Assembly: GCA_965227535.1 (NCBI GenBank)
Contig: OZ245761.1
Span: forward strand, 4,464,001 to 4,528,000
DNA from: SZUA-430 sp965227535
GTDB taxonomy: Bacteria; Pseudomonadota; Alphaproteobacteria; Micropepsales; Micropepsaceae
Direction of reading: 5' to 3'
Length of the DNA stretch: 64,000 nucleotides
Positions 1 through 10,556 of the stretch are shown here, piece after piece. Position numbers and translations under genes: made by a program. Numbering within the stretch: the first letter of the stretch is position 1; the number at the start of each line of letters is the position of its first letter. The notes under the pieces were generated by a model. The model was not told the DNA's origin, did no database searches, and was given only the letters and a program-made list of their open reading frames with translations.

Positions 1-1062
1 ATCCACCCCGGCGAGGCCCGGCGGCAGGAACGAACTCGCTTCCTTGCCATAGGCGCCGAAAAACACCTCTTCCGCGATCGCCTTCCGGTCGATCGCTTCC
101 GCAATCGCACGGCGCACGCGCACGTCGTTGAACGGTTTCTTCGTCATGTTGAACGTGAGGTACGTGATCGACAGGTAAGTAAAGCTGCGGGCCTCGTTCG
201 GAATGTTCTGCTTCAGCCACTTCTGTTCCGTCAGCGGCCAGCGTTCCTGAATGTCGACCTCGCCCGCGCGATACCGCTTCAGCGCCGACAGATCGTCCTC
301 GATCGGAAGGAACGTCACGCGGTCTAGTTTGACGTTTGCCGCGTCATAGAATTTGGGGTTCTTGACCAGTGTAATGTGATCGTGCGGCCGCCATTCTTTC
401 AGCATAAACGGCCCGTTCGAGACGCTGTTCCCCGGCTTCATCCAGTCGCTTTTGAATTTCTCGACCACATGTTGGGGCAGGGGATAGGCCGTGTAGTGCG
501 TCAAAAGCTGCGGCAGATACGGCGCCGGATTTTCAAGATCGATGATCAGCGTTTCCGCGTCCGGCGCGCTCACGCCCAATTTGTCGACAGGCAACTTACC
601 CTTGTTCACCTGTTCTGCGTTCTTGATGGGAAACAAAATCTCGCAATACTCGGCTGCGAACTTTGGATCGAGAATGCGGCGCATCGCGAAGACGAAGTCG
701 CCCGCGACGACGGGCTTGCCGTCCGACCACGTGTGCGGCCGGATATGAAACGTCCAGCGCAAGCCGTCGGCCGAAGTCTCGGCTTTATCCGCAGCACCCA
801 GCAGCGGCGTCGAGTCCGCCGCCTCGGTGTAAAGGCCGAGCAGCATGTCGCCGATGATGTTGTTCTCCCACGTGCCGGTCGCACGATGCGGATCGAGGCT
901 CTTCGGCTCGCCGGCGTTGCCGCGGATAAGCTCTTTGTCGGCGTAGGCGGGCGCCGCAACACCGATCGACAACGCGGCCAAGAGCGCAAGCAAAAGCCAA
1001 CCCCTGTGAGCGGCCTTGCGGACGCTCCCCGCGCGGTTCAGCGCGCCGACAAAACTGCTCAT
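1..1062 (-). CDS. ABC transporter substrate-binding protein, SBP_bac_5 (OppA/DppA) family, C-terminus cut by window edge
   Basis: Periplasmic peptide-binding component of an oligopeptide/dipeptide importer. I translated the minus strand from the ATG at 1062; 354 codons stay open to the window edge. The product begins with basic residues and a hydrophobic signal segment (about residues 20-42, ending near APAYAD). Family phrases follow: EPKSLDPHRATG, WTFHIRPHTWSDGKPV, GDFVFAMRRILDP, SNGPFMLKEW and NDVRVRRAIAEAIDRKAI, as in SBP_bac_5 proteins of about 530 residues, so roughly the last third is missing. A GGGAGA ribosome site precedes the ATG. It points the same way as oppBCDF (1884-5862) but an opposite-strand gene (1306-1869) lies between, so it probably has its own promoter. 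Ligand unknown. Confidence 0.93.
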   Translation of the reverse strand, partial: MSSFVGALNRAGSVRKAAHRGWLLLALLAALSIGVAAPAYADKELIRGNAGEPKSLDPHRATGTWENNIIGDMLLGLYTEAADSTPLLGAADKAETSADGLRWTFHIRPHTWSDGKPVVAGDFVFAMRRILDPKFAAEYCEILFPIKNAEQVNKGKLPVDKLGVSAPDAETLIIDLENPAPYLPQLLTHYTAYPLPQHVVEKFKSDWMKPGNSVSNGPFMLKEWRPHDHITLVKNPKFYDAANVKLDRVTFLPIEDDLSALKRYRAGEVDIQERWPLTEQKWLKQNIPNEARSFTYLSITYLTFNMTKKPFNDVRVRRAIAEAIDRKAIAEEVFFGAYGKEASSFLPPGLAGVD

Positions 1063-1218
1063 TCGATTTGATCTCCCTGATTTCGACCCCACCCAATGGA
1101 AAGCCTGGGTTTGTCGTTGTGAATGCTCGCTGAACAACCGGGACCTGCGGTGTGGCCGCCGATCCTCTTGGCCGTGCCCTCGACGAAAATGCTGTTGGGC
1201 CGTGCGGGCAAGTCATAT

Positions 1219-1233
1219 AGCCTATTATAGGCT
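1219..1233. promoter_or_regulatory. Palindrome AGCCTA-TTA-TAGGCT, possible operator
   Basis: A perfect 6-bp inverted repeat around a 3-bp spacer, AT-rich compared with its surroundings. It lies between the divergent binding-protein gene (start 1062, minus) and the secreted-protein gene (start 1306, plus). The position suits an operator or an overlapping promoter, but no regulator can be named. Confidence 0.3.
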
Positions 1234-1305
1234 TGGAGATATGTGGGGCGAGGTTCTCCGGGCTGCACCCAACTGGCCGCCCGGTCACGTTATTGCGAGT
1301 ACACC

Positions 1306-1869
1306 ATGAGATTCTTTTGGCTTCTTGCGGCGGCCGTTGCGATCGCTGCGCCGGCTCAAGCTGACCCCACACGCGACGCGTTGGCTGAGGTCGCGAAATG
1401 CTCCGACATTCCCGCCGCGGCCGATCGCCTGCAGTGCTACGACGCTGCCGCGCAGACGGCGAAGACGGCAATGTCGGCGCCGGTTCCGGTGGCTGCGGCT
1501 CAGCCTGCGCAGACCGGTCAAGCTGGGCAAGGCGAAGAAGAGGGCGGTGGCGTCCTCTCGTGGTTCGGTCTCGAACGCCCGGTCACCAAGACGGAAGACT
1601 TCGGCAAACCGCCGGTGCCGACCGGTCCGAAGGAGATTAAACAAATCTCGGCCGGCGTGGTGGAGTTCGCTAGGAACGCCTATGGCCGCTCGATCTTCAT
1701 CCTCGACAACGGCCAAGTGTGGAAGCAGATCGACGGCGACCAGACCGAGGTGCGCGACCCGTCGAAAAGCGAAACGATGAAGGTCTTGATCGAAACCGGC
1801 ATGTTCGGCAGCTACACGCTCAAAGTCGAAGGCCGCACCGGCATCGTGAAAGTGCGCCGCGTTAAGTAG
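1306..1869 (+). CDS. Secreted protein of unknown function
   Basis: 187 residues. The N-terminus is a clear Sec signal peptide (MRFFWLLAAAVAIAAPAQA, cleavage near residue 19). The mature start carries KCSDIPAAADRLQCYD, a Cys-pair motif (C..I....RL.CYD) seen in several small secreted proteobacterial families, including type VI accessory proteins. A low-complexity Ala/Pro/Gln/Glu linker follows, then a probable beta-rich domain (residues about 105-187; IFILDNGQVWKQIDGDQ). I chose the ATG at 1306 because the hydrophobic segment begins there. It lies alone on the plus strand between oppF and the binding-protein gene, both minus. No function can be assigned. Confidence 0.8.
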   Translation: MRFFWLLAAAVAIAAPAQADPTRDALAEVAKCSDIPAAADRLQCYDAAAQTAKTAMSAPVPVAAAQPAQTGQAGQGEEEGGGVLSWFGLERPVTKTEDFGKPPVPTGPKEIKQISAGVVEFARNAYGRSIFILDNGQVWKQIDGDQTEVRDPSKSETMKVLIETGMFGSYTLKVEGRTGIVKVRRVK

Positions 1870-1883
1870 CGGCAGCGGCCTCG

Positions 1884-2866
1884 CTACGACGGGAAGTGAC
1901 AAGCCACAACGTGGTCGGCCGCCCCGCCGCGCGCTTCCAGCGCGGGCACTTCCGCAGCGCATTTCGCCTTCGCGATCGGACAGCGCGTGCGGAACACGCA
2001 GCCTGACGGCGGGTTCATCGGCGACGGCAGGTCGCCTTCGATGAGCAACCGCTTCTTGCCGCGCTCGACGGCGGGATCGGGAATAGGCGCCGCCGACAGC
2101 AGCGCCTGCGTATAGGGATGGCGCGGCCGCGACAGCAAGACGCCCGCTTCCGCCAGCTCCATCACCTTGCCTAGGTACAGCACTAGAACGCGGTGGCTGA
2201 CGTGGCGCACCACGGCAAGGTCATGGCTGATAAAGATGAGCGCAACGCCCATCTCCTTCTGCAAATCGGCCAGCAGATTGATGATCTGCGCGCGGATCGA
2301 AACGTCGAGCGACGACACCGGCTCGTCCGCCACGATCAGCTTCGGCTTCAAGATCATCGCCCGCGCAATGCCGATGCGCTGATTCTGACCGCCAGAAAAC
2401 TCATGCGGATAGCGGTTGATCATCATCGGCAACAGGCCGACCTTGTCCATGATCTCCTGCACGCGCCGCTTGCGTTCGGCAGGCGCAAGGCCCGGTTCGA
2501 ACGTGTCGAGCGGCTCGGCGATAATGTCGCCCGCCGTCATGCGCGGATTGAGGCTGGCCAGCGGATCCTGAAACACGATCTGCATCTCGCGCCGGAACGG
2601 CTTCATCTGCCGGCGCGTGTTGCCCGCAATGTTCTTACCCAACCACGCCACGCGTCCGGCCGTCGGCTTGATCAACTGCAGCACAGCACGCCCGATCGTC
2701 GACTTGCCGGAACCGGACTCGCCGACGATGCCAAGGGTCTCGCCCGGATAGACGTCGAACGAAACGCCGTCGACCGCCTTCAGCGATTTGGACGCGCCGA
2801 ACAACCCGCCGCGAACAGGGAAGTGAACCTTCAGATCCTTGATCGATAGAAGAGGTTCGCCGACGC

Positions 2867-2870
<4 letters not shown>
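1884..2870 (-). CDS. oppF: Oligopeptide/dipeptide ABC transporter ATP-binding protein (OppF/DppF type)
   Basis: Cytoplasmic ATPase, 328 residues, one of two that power a peptide importer. Visible motifs: Walker A GESGSGKST (50-58), Q-loop VFQDPLASLNP (about 99-109), signature SGGQNQRIGIARA (159-171), Walker B LIVADEPVSSLDVS (178-191), switch His in FISHDLAVV, and the C-terminal oligopeptide-transporter extension with two Cys (GCVFRTRCPIA) that often binds an iron-sulfur cluster in this family. Its start overlaps the end of the upstream oppD by 4 bp (ATGA). It is the last gene of oppBCDF as transcribed. Opp or Dpp specificity cannot be told from sequence. Confidence 0.95.
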
Positions 2871-3859
<989 letters not shown>

Positions 3860-3862
3860 CGG

Positions 3863-4804
3863 CTAGCGATCCTTGGGATCGAGGGCGTCGCGCAACCCGT
3901 CGCCGATAAAGTTGAAGCAGAACAGCGTAACGACCATGAACACCGCCGGGAAGATCAACATCCACGGATAGGATTCCATCTGATCCTTACCGTCGGAAAT
4001 CAGCACGCCCCACGACGTGAAAGGCTCCTGCACGCCAAGCCCCAAAAAGCTCAAGAAGCTTTCGACCAGAATGACGGCGGGCACCGTCAGCGTGACGTAG
4101 ACGATCACGGGACCGACCACGTTGGGCAGAATGTGCCGCCGGATGATCGCCCAGTTCGACACGCCCGCCGCCTCCGCCGCCTCGATGAATTCCTTGCGCC
4201 GGATCGAAAGCGTTTGCCCTCGAACGATACGCGCCATGGTCAACCACTCGACCGCGCCGATGGCGATGAACATCAAGATGAAATTTCGCCCGAAGACGAC
4301 GACCAGGATGATGACGAAGAAGATGAAGGGCAGGGCGTACATCACGTCGACGAAGCGCATCATGATGTTGTCGATGCGCCCGCCCAGGAAACCCGCCGTC
4401 GCGCCGTAAAGCACGCCGATGAACAACGCCACCATCGTCGCGACCAAGCCGATCGACAACGACACGCGCCCGCCCAGCATCACGCGGATGAAGAGATCGC
4501 GCCCGTTGGCGTCCGTACCGAACAAATGGCCCTGACCAACGGCGGTCGGACACATCTCTTCCTGGCTGCCGAACAAGGCGGTCATGCCCAAATAGTCCGG
4601 CGGCGGACACGAGATGCGGTCGATGTAGACCGTGTCATACTGATGCGGCCAAACATTTGGCATCACGACCGACATCAGAGCGATCGCCGCCAGCACGATC
4701 ATCGACGTCACGGCCGCCTTGTTGGCGAACAGGCGCCGCCTGGCGTCCTGCCACAAAGAGCGGCCTTTGATCTCGCGTTGCGTGGGTAAGGTGACGCTGG
4801 CCAT
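3863..4804 (-). CDS. oppC: Peptide ABC transporter permease (OppC/DppC type)
   Basis: 313-residue inner-membrane permease. It has an N-terminal OppC segment (DARRRLFANKAAVTSMIVL...), a first membrane helix, a periplasmic stretch with HLFGTDANGRDLFIRVMLGG (the GTD..GRD..sR signature of DppC/OppC), and four to five further helices. The EAA loop that contacts the ATPase reads EFIEAAEAAGVSNWAIIRRH. Its start codon shares the last base of the upstream oppB stop, so translation is probably coupled. The periplasmic loop between helix 1 and the GTD motif holds two Cys (SCPPPDYLG...EEMCP). Confidence 0.94.
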   Translation of the reverse strand: MASVTLPTQREIKGRSLWQDARRRLFANKAAVTSMIVLAAIALMSVVMPNVWPHQYDTVYIDRISCPPPDYLGMTALFGSQEEMCPTAVGQGHLFGTDANGRDLFIRVMLGGRVSLSIGLVATMVALFIGVLYGATAGFLGGRIDNIMMRFVDVMYALPFIFFVIILVVVFGRNFILMFIAIGAVEWLTMARIVRGQTLSIRRKEFIEAAEAAGVSNWAIIRRHILPNVVGPVIVYVTLTVPAVILVESFLSFLGLGVQEPFTSWGVLISDGKDQMESYPWMLIFPAVFMVVTLFCFNFIGDGLRDALDPKDR

Positions 4805-5862
4805 CAGTCGTACCTCACCTTCGGGTCAAGCAACCCGTAGAGCACGTCGGCGACAAGGTTCAACATGATCACCAGCGACGCGTAGAGAATGACCACACCC
4901 ATCACCAACGTGTAGTCGCGCTGCAGCGCGCCGTTGATGAAGTACTTGCCGATGCCCGGCAGCTGAAAGATCTGCTCGATAACCAGCGACCCTGTCACGA
5001 TGCCCGCGGTCGCCGGCCCCAGATAACTGACCAGCGGCAGCAATGCGGCGCGCATCGCATGGCGGCTGATGACGAGACGCTCTGGCAAACCCTTCGCGCG
5101 CGCCGTGCGCACATAGTTCGACCGCAACACCTCGATCATGCCGCCGCGTGTCAGTCGCGAGATCACCGCAATCTGAGGCAGCGATAAACCGACGATCGGC
5201 AGGATCATGTTCCGTAGCTGTCCATCGCCCCAGCCGCCTACAGGCAGCCAGCCCAAATAGACGCCCAAGATCAACGTCAGGATCGGCGCCATCACAAAGC
5301 TCGGCACCGTGATCCCGATCATCGCGATGGTCATGACGGAATAGTCGGCAAGGCTGTTCTGCCGCAGCGCCGAGAACGTGCCCAGGAACATGCCGACAAA
5401 GGTTGCGATCAAGATGGCCGAGATGCCGAGGATCGCGCTGACCGGCGCACCGTCCGCAATCAACTCGGCAACCGTGAAGTCTTTGTATTTGTAGGAGGGC
5501 CCGAAGTCGCCCACCATCAATTTGCCCAAATACCCGCCCAAACAGCGGGTTTCCCGATCGGTATCGACCGCCAGATACTTGCCGTCGACGTATTTCAAAC
5601 CCTTCGCCGCCAACGTCGCATCGTCGGGCTTTCCCGCCAGGCGCCACCCGCAAACCGTGGTGTCCACGTCGAAGAACTGCCGCAGAACGGGCTTATCGAG
5701 ATCGTAGGCCGCGAGAATGTTCTTCTCGATCTCGGGCGGCAGGCGGCGCTCCTGATCGAACGGCCCGCCGGGCGCGAGCCGCATCATGAAGAACGCCATA
5801 GCGATGATGATGAGAAGTGTGGGGACCGCGCCAATCAGCCGGCCGACGATGAAGCGCAACAT
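4804..5862 (-). CDS. oppB: Peptide ABC transporter permease (OppB/DppB type)
   Basis: 352 residues from the ATG at 5862. The frame stays open upstream to 5907, but MLRFIVGRLIGAVPTLL is the usual OppB start, so the shorter form is preferred. Six helices are expected. After MMRLAPGGPFDQER there is a periplasmic domain of about 90 residues with two Cys (TTVCGWRL, RETRCLGGYL), common in longer OppB forms. The EAA loop reads NYVRTARAKGLPERLVISRH. First gene of oppBCDF. The 170 bp upstream should hold the promoter, but I see no clear box. Confidence 0.93.
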   Translation of the reverse strand: MLRFIVGRLIGAVPTLLIIIAMAFFMMRLAPGGPFDQERRLPPEIEKNILAAYDLDKPVLRQFFDVDTTVCGWRLAGKPDDATLAAKGLKYVDGKYLAVDTDRETRCLGGYLGKLMVGDFGPSYKYKDFTVAELIADGAPVSAILGISAILIATFVGMFLGTFSALRQNSLADYSVMTIAMIGITVPSFVMAPILTLILGVYLGWLPVGGWGDGQLRNMILPIVGLSLPQIAVISRLTRGGMIEVLRSNYVRTARAKGLPERLVISRHAMRAALLPLVSYLGPATAGIVTGSLVIEQIFQLPGIGKYFINGALQRDYTLVMGVVILYASLVIMLNLVADVLYGLLDPKVRYD

Positions 5863-6032
5863 ACTGCCGCCGAATCCCCTCACGATGGACGCGCGTGAGC
5901 GTACCAAGGAATGCAGACGCGTGCGCCACTAGCCCCCCGGCGCACACACCAATTGGACCGGGCTAGCTTGACGGGCCTAGGATCAAAGTCAATGTGTCTA
6001 TTCCGACAGTAACTCTGATTTGATGAATAAGA

Positions 6033-6431
6033 TCAACGCTTTGGCCGCCTCGTAGCGGGACCCTTCGCGGCCAGCGCCCGAACCTTTGATCCGCCACTGG
6101 CCGAAGAGACCGCCTCAAAGTGGCTAAACGCTTTGCCGGCCTCCTCCACAGCGGAGAGAGGAACAAAGTCCGCAACCGTCGCAAGCTTGTTCCACATGGC
6201 GCGGATGGCAGGGTGTTGGTGCGCCTCGTCGGCAGCCTTCGCCGAAATCCATTCAAAGATCTGAAGCAGCGTCCCATCGGACCGCGCCCGCAAGACAAGT
6301 GACGGACGAGCGGTGATCAGATGTGCGTCATGCAGGGCCCGGCGGTGTTCGCGGATCAATTTGCGCAGCGCTTGGTCTTTGCCCGGCTTGGGCCGATAGG
6401 CGGCGATGACCGTTTCGCTTCTGTCGCGCAT
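6033..6431 (-). CDS. Antibiotic-biosynthesis-monooxygenase (ABM) fold protein
   Basis: 132 residues from the ATG at 6431, which has an AAAGGA ribosome site about 13 bp upstream; a TTG start at 6470 would swallow that site and is less likely. The core has the dimeric ferredoxin-like ABM pattern: TVIAAYRPKPGKDQALRKLI, then LVLRARSDGTLLQIFEW and AHQHPAIRAMWNKLATVADF. Members range from quinol monooxygenases to proteins without known activity. The tail is basic (GPATRRPKR). It stands alone between oppB and a GNAT gene, so nothing suggests a substrate. Confidence 0.7.
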   Translation of the reverse strand: MRDRSETVIAAYRPKPGKDQALRKLIREHRRALHDAHLITARPSLVLRARSDGTLLQIFEWISAKAADEAHQHPAIRAMWNKLATVADFVPLSAVEEAGKAFSHFEAVSSASGGSKVRALAAKGPATRRPKR

Positions 6432-6658
6432 ACGCGTCGGTAGTCCTTTCGCCAAACCCTGTCTTGCCAATTTGTTGCCGATACCTTGTCACCGCTGTCA
6501 TCGCCCTTCTAGAAGCCGCCTGTTGCAGCTTTCGAAGGCGGGAACGCCAAAGTTGCGTTAACACGAAGTCGTTCGTGTGAAAGCGCGCGTCTTCAAGGGA
6601 CAGGGTGCGCCAAACCCGAAAGGCTTACCCCTGGTGCCTCGAACGAGACGCGACAGCG

Positions 6659-7396
6659 TCACGCGCGAACGCGGTGGTGATACGCGTAGGCCGTGCGAAA
6701 GCCGAGCGCTGCATACAAGGGCAGGGCGGCGCTGTTCGCTTGCTCAACCTGAAGCCACACTCGCGACGCGCCTTTGGCATGCGCGTGAGCCAGCAGACCC
6801 TGGCTGATACGACGGGCAAACCCTCGCCGCCGCGCGAACTTCGCGACGTAGATACCAAGCAAACCAGCCCACCCGCGCTCGATCGCAACGACCCCGACAG
6901 CCGCCGGTTTGCCATCCTCGACCAGTAAGGCCCACCCCGCCTCAACCGCGACGGCTCGATGCTGCGCCGCGAACACCTCAGCGGCTTCACCGTCCAGCCC
7001 ACGAATGCCGGCCGCAGCACCGATCCACGCATCGTCTGGCGCCGTGAAGATCCGCAAATCGGCAGGGACAGCCTCGGCGGAAACGTTCGCGACCTGCACA
7101 AAGGTCGGCGCCTCCACGACGTAACCCCGCGCGACCAGCGCTTCGTCGAGCCCGGGGTCCGCAAGCGGCGTCAGCCGAAACACCGCATCGCGCCCCCAGC
7201 CGGCATAGATCGCCTCAGCCGTCGTGATCTTCTCGGACAGCGGAATTACGCCCGGCGTCATCGGATTGACTGAGTTCACACGGCGCGAGTCCCCGCCCGA
7301 AGACCGCAACAACCAGCCGTCATATTGCGCTGTCCGCAACGCGGGCCACGCATTGAAGTTCATCTCTTCGAGCCGGACGATCTCATCGCGCGTCAT
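6659..7396 (-). CDS. GNAT-family N-acetyltransferase
   Basis: 245 residues starting MTRDEIVRLEEM at 7396; an in-frame extension to 7486 would overlap the divergent CoA-transferase start and looks non-coding. The C-terminal half has the GNAT acetyl-CoA site: LGIYVAKFARRRGFARRISQGLLAHAHAKG (motif A, R/Q-x-x-G-x-G/A variant RRRGFA), then VWLQVEQANSAALPLYAALGFRTAYAYHHR, the usual motif B ending. The N-terminal half (WPALRTAQYDGWLLRSSGG) is typical of a GNAT subgroup with an extra N-terminal domain. Acceptor substrate unknown. Confidence 0.88.
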   Translation of the reverse strand: MTRDEIVRLEEMNFNAWPALRTAQYDGWLLRSSGGDSRRVNSVNPMTPGVIPLSEKITTAEAIYAGWGRDAVFRLTPLADPGLDEALVARGYVVEAPTFVQVANVSAEAVPADLRIFTAPDDAWIGAAAGIRGLDGEAAEVFAAQHRAVAVEAGWALLVEDGKPAAVGVVAIERGWAGLLGIYVAKFARRRGFARRISQGLLAHAHAKGASRVWLQVEQANSAALPLYAALGFRTAYAYHHRVRA

Positions 7397-7473
7397 GGCC
7401 CCGAGAATACAGAGCGCTGGCCTCCCGTCACAACGATTGTGTATGCGTAGATCACAAACGCAAAGGACGGCCC

Positions 7474-8658
7474 ATGACCGGCGCACTCGACGGCGTGAAG
7501 ATCATCGACATGTCGGCCGTCATCGCAGGCCCGATGGCGACGCAGATCCTCGGCGACCAGGGCGCCGAGGTTATCAAAATCGAAAACCCCGGCATGGGCG
7601 ATATGGCCCGCTGGCTCGGACCTCAGTCGAACGGCCTCGGCGCGATGTTCGCCGCCGTCAACCGCAACAAGCGCTCCGTCGCCCTCAACCTGAAGAACGC
7701 GGAGGGCAAAGCGATCCTGCTCGCGCTGATCAAGACCGCCGACGTTCTGGTCGAAAACTACCGCCCCGGCACGATGGAACGACTGGGCCTCACCTACGAT
7801 GCGCTGAAGGCGATCAACCCCGGCCTCATCTACGTCGCCATGAGCGGCTTCGGCCAGGACGGCCCCTATGCGAAGCGCCGCGTGTACGATCCCGTCGTGC
7901 AGGCCGTCTCTGGCTTTGCGGATTCGCAAGCCGACCCGCAAACCGGCGAACCGCATCTCATCCAATCGATCGTCTGCGACAAGGTCGCCGCGCTCACGGT
8001 GGCGCAGGCCATCACGGCGGCGCTGTTCGCGCGCACCAAAACAGGCGCCGGCCAATTCATCGAGTTCAACCTGCTCGCCGCGGCGCTCGCCTTCGTCTGG
8101 CCCGACATCATGTACAACGAAACCTTCCTCGACGAAGGCGTCGTGCAGATGCCGGAATTCTCGCGCTTCTACGACATCATGAAAACGCAGGACGGCTTCG
8201 TCACCGTCATCGTCATCAGCGACGACGAATTCGCCGACTTCGCCCGCGCCGCCGGCAAGCCCGACCTCGCGAAAGACCCGCGCTTCGCCAACGTCTTCCT
8301 ACGCCTGCAAAACGCCGAAGCGCTGAAGTCCGAAATGAAAACCCTCATGGCGCAATTCCCGACCGCCGACATCGTCAAGCGCCTCGAAGCCGAAGACGTC
8401 CCCCACGCGCGCGTCCTCAAACGCGACGATGTCCCAAGCGACCCGCAGGTGAAACACTTGGGCCTGATCGTCGAATCCACGCACCCGAAAGCCGGCCGCA
8501 TGCGCGACGTCCGCCCGGCGGTCGTCTTCGCCGGCACACCCTCCACCATCCGCCGCCCCGCACCCATGCTGGGCCAACACACGGATGAAGTCCTGCGCGA
8601 ACTGGGCAAAAGCACTGCCGATGTCGCAGCATTACGCACCGCCGGCGCGATCGCCTGA
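7474..8658 (+). CDS. CaiB/BaiF-family (class III) CoA-transferase
   Basis: 394 residues. Moves CoA between an acyl-CoA and a free carboxylic acid through an aspartyl-CoA intermediate. The N-terminal pattern VKIIDMSAVIAGPMATQILGDQGAEVIKIE, then NRNKRSVALNLKN and ADVLVENYRPGTMERLGL, is diagnostic. The nucleophile is probably D169 (IVCDKVAALTVAQAI), the same number as in formyl-CoA transferase. Divergent from the GNAT gene, with 77 bp between starts. An 82-bp gap separates it from the nitronate monooxygenase gene in the same direction, so the two may be co-transcribed. Acyl substrate cannot be predicted. Confidence 0.94.
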   Translation: MTGALDGVKIIDMSAVIAGPMATQILGDQGAEVIKIENPGMGDMARWLGPQSNGLGAMFAAVNRNKRSVALNLKNAEGKAILLALIKTADVLVENYRPGTMERLGLTYDALKAINPGLIYVAMSGFGQDGPYAKRRVYDPVVQAVSGFADSQADPQTGEPHLIQSIVCDKVAALTVAQAITAALFARTKTGAGQFIEFNLLAAALAFVWPDIMYNETFLDEGVVQMPEFSRFYDIMKTQDGFVTVIVISDDEFADFARAAGKPDLAKDPRFANVFLRLQNAEALKSEMKTLMAQFPTADIVKRLEAEDVPHARVLKRDDVPSDPQVKHLGLIVESTHPKAGRMRDVRPAVVFAGTPSTIRRPAPMLGQHTDEVLRELGKSTADVAALRTAGAIA

Positions 8659-8740
8659 GCTGTCGCCGCTTGCCAATAACCAAGCCCGCCCGCTAGCGTC
8701 GTTTCACCCCGCTATTTCCAAACCGCGAAAGCACACGCCC

Positions 8741-9700
8741 ATGTCCCTGCCGCCCGTCCTGAAGAACCGATTGTCGATCCCGGTGGTCGGCGCGCCGCTC
8801 TTCATCGTCTCCGGCCCAGAACTCGTCATCGCGCAATGCAAGGCGGGGATCGTGGGTTCGTTTCCGGCGTTGAACGCGCGTCCGGCCGAGATGCTCGACA
8901 AATGGATCGAGCGCATCAAGAACGAACTCGACGACCACGAACAAAAGACCGGCAAGCAGGCGGCACCCTTCGCGGTCAACCAGATCGTCCACGTCTCGAA
9001 CGACCGCGTGATGCAGGACATGCAGGTCTGCGTGAAGCACAAGGTCCCGATCATCATCACGAGCCTCCGCGCACCCGCTGAGATCGTGAAGGCCGCACAC
9101 GGTTACGGCGGCGTCGTCTTCCACGACGTCATCAACATCCGCCACGCCAAGAAAGCGGCGGAGGAGGGCGTCGACGGTCTCATTCTCGTCTGCGCAGGAG
9201 CCGGCGGCCACGCCGGAACGCTCTCCCCCTTCGCGCTCGTCCCCGAAGTCCGCTCGTGGTTCGACAAGACGATCCTGTTGTCAGGCTCCATCGCCAACGG
9301 CGCGAGCATCCTCGCCGCGCAGGCAATGGGCGCCGACCTCGCCTATCTCGGCACACGCTTCATCGCGACGACCGAAGCGAACGCCGACCCGCGCTACAAG
9401 CAGATGCTGGTCGACACGGTCGCGAACGACATCGTCTACTCGAACCTCTTCACCGGCGTTCATGGCAATTACCTCGGGCCGTCGATCACCGCAGCCGGGC
9501 TCGATCCCGTCGCCCTACCCGAAGCCGACAAGTCGAAAATGAACTTCGGCTCCGGCGGCAACATGGAAAAGAAGGCCTGGAAAGACATCTGGGGCGCCGG
9601 CCAAGGCGTCGGCCAAATCCAAGACATCACGCCCGTCGCCGATGTCGTCGCCAAGCTGAAGCGCGAATACGAAGAGGCGAAACAGAAGCTGGCGGCGTGA
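8741..9700 (+). CDS. Nitronate monooxygenase (2-nitropropane dioxygenase family)
   Basis: 319-residue FMN-dependent TIM barrel that oxidises alkyl nitronates. Start ATG 8741 (MSLPPVLKNRLSIPVVGAPL); the frame is open further upstream but that part is unlike the family. Features: PVVGAPLFIVSGPELVIAQCKAGIVGSFPALNAR, the VCAGAGGHAG segment that holds the catalytic His, LLSGSIANG, and GTRFIATTEA. No strong ribosome site precedes the ATG. It may form a two-gene unit with the CoA-transferase and ends 1 bp from the convergent permease gene. Confidence 0.9.
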   Translation: MSLPPVLKNRLSIPVVGAPLFIVSGPELVIAQCKAGIVGSFPALNARPAEMLDKWIERIKNELDDHEQKTGKQAAPFAVNQIVHVSNDRVMQDMQVCVKHKVPIIITSLRAPAEIVKAAHGYGGVVFHDVINIRHAKKAAEEGVDGLILVCAGAGGHAGTLSPFALVPEVRSWFDKTILLSGSIANGASILAAQAMGADLAYLGTRFIATTEANADPRYKQMLVDTVANDIVYSNLFTGVHGNYLGPSITAAGLDPVALPEADKSKMNFGSGGNMEKKAWKDIWGAGQGVGQIQDITPVADVVAKLKREYEEAKQKLAA

Positions 9701-9701
9701 A

Positions 9702-10556
9702 TTACCGCTTCACCTGCACACCCGGCGGCGTGTGCCACCGGCGCAGCATCTCGACGGCCAAGAGCAGCAGCGATGAGAAGATGATGAGCAGCGTCGCGAC
9801 CGCAAGGATCGTGGGGCTGATCTGTTCGCGGATGCCCGACCACATCTGACGCGGGATGGTCCGCTGCTCAGGCCCGCCGAGGAAGAGCACGGTCACGACC
9901 TCGTCGAACGACGCGGCGAACGCGAACAACGCGCCCGAAATCATGCCCGGCGCGACCAGCGGCAAGGTCACGCGGAAGAACGCGGTGATAGGATCGGCCC
10001 CGAGGCTGCCGGCCGCGCGGATCAGGTTGCGGTCGAAGCCCGACAGCGTCGCCGTCATGGTGATCACGACGAACGGCACCCCCAGCGCCGTATGCGCGAA
10101 GATGATGCCCAGATGCGTCTGCGCGAGACCGACGCTGGAGTAAAAGAAATACATCCCCGCCGCCGCGATCACGATCGGCACGACCAGCGGCGAAATCAGC
10201 AGCGCCATGAAGAAGTCACGGAACGGCATGTTCGACCGCGCAAGCCCGATCGCAGCCAAGGTGCCCAGCACGGTCGCCAGAAACGTCGACGCGATGGCGA
10301 TGACGAGACTGTTCCCGATCGCCTCCAACCACTGCGGATTGTCGATGATGTCGCTGTACCAGCGCAGCGAATACCCGTCTGGGTTCAACGACAGCATCTT
10401 CGACGTGAAGGTGAAATAGGGCTCCGCATTGAACGACAGCGGCACGATGATGAGCAGCGGCGCGATCAAGAACACGATCACCGCGATCGCGTACGCCTTT
10501 GCGATCCCGCCTTCGATGCGGTTCCAGCTGAGCTTGTTTTCGTTCTTCTCAGCCAT
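9702..10556 (-). CDS. Spermidine/putrescine-type ABC transporter permease (PotC type)
   Basis: 284-residue inner-membrane permease (BPD_transp_1), six predicted helices: FLIAPLLIIVPLSF near the N-terminus, FMALLISPLVVPIVIAAAGM, and a last helix IILAVATLLIIFSSLLLLAV-like segment. The EAA loop is NLIRAAGSLGADPITAFFRV. The periplasmic SFNAEPYFTFTSKMLSLNPDG..LRWY stretch is typical of PotC/PotI. The start overlaps the PotB-type stop by 1 bp. Last gene of the cluster; whether the cargo is a polyamine is inferred from family only. Confidence 0.92.
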   Translation of the reverse strand: MAEKNENKLSWNRIEGGIAKAYAIAVIVFLIAPLLIIVPLSFNAEPYFTFTSKMLSLNPDGYSLRWYSDIIDNPQWLEAIGNSLVIAIASTFLATVLGTLAAIGLARSNMPFRDFFMALLISPLVVPIVIAAAGMYFFYSSVGLAQTHLGIIFAHTALGVPFVVITMTATLSGFDRNLIRAAGSLGADPITAFFRVTLPLVAPGMISGALFAFAASFDEVVTVLFLGGPEQRTIPRQMWSGIREQISPTILAVATLLIIFSSLLLLAVEMLRRWHTPPGVQVKR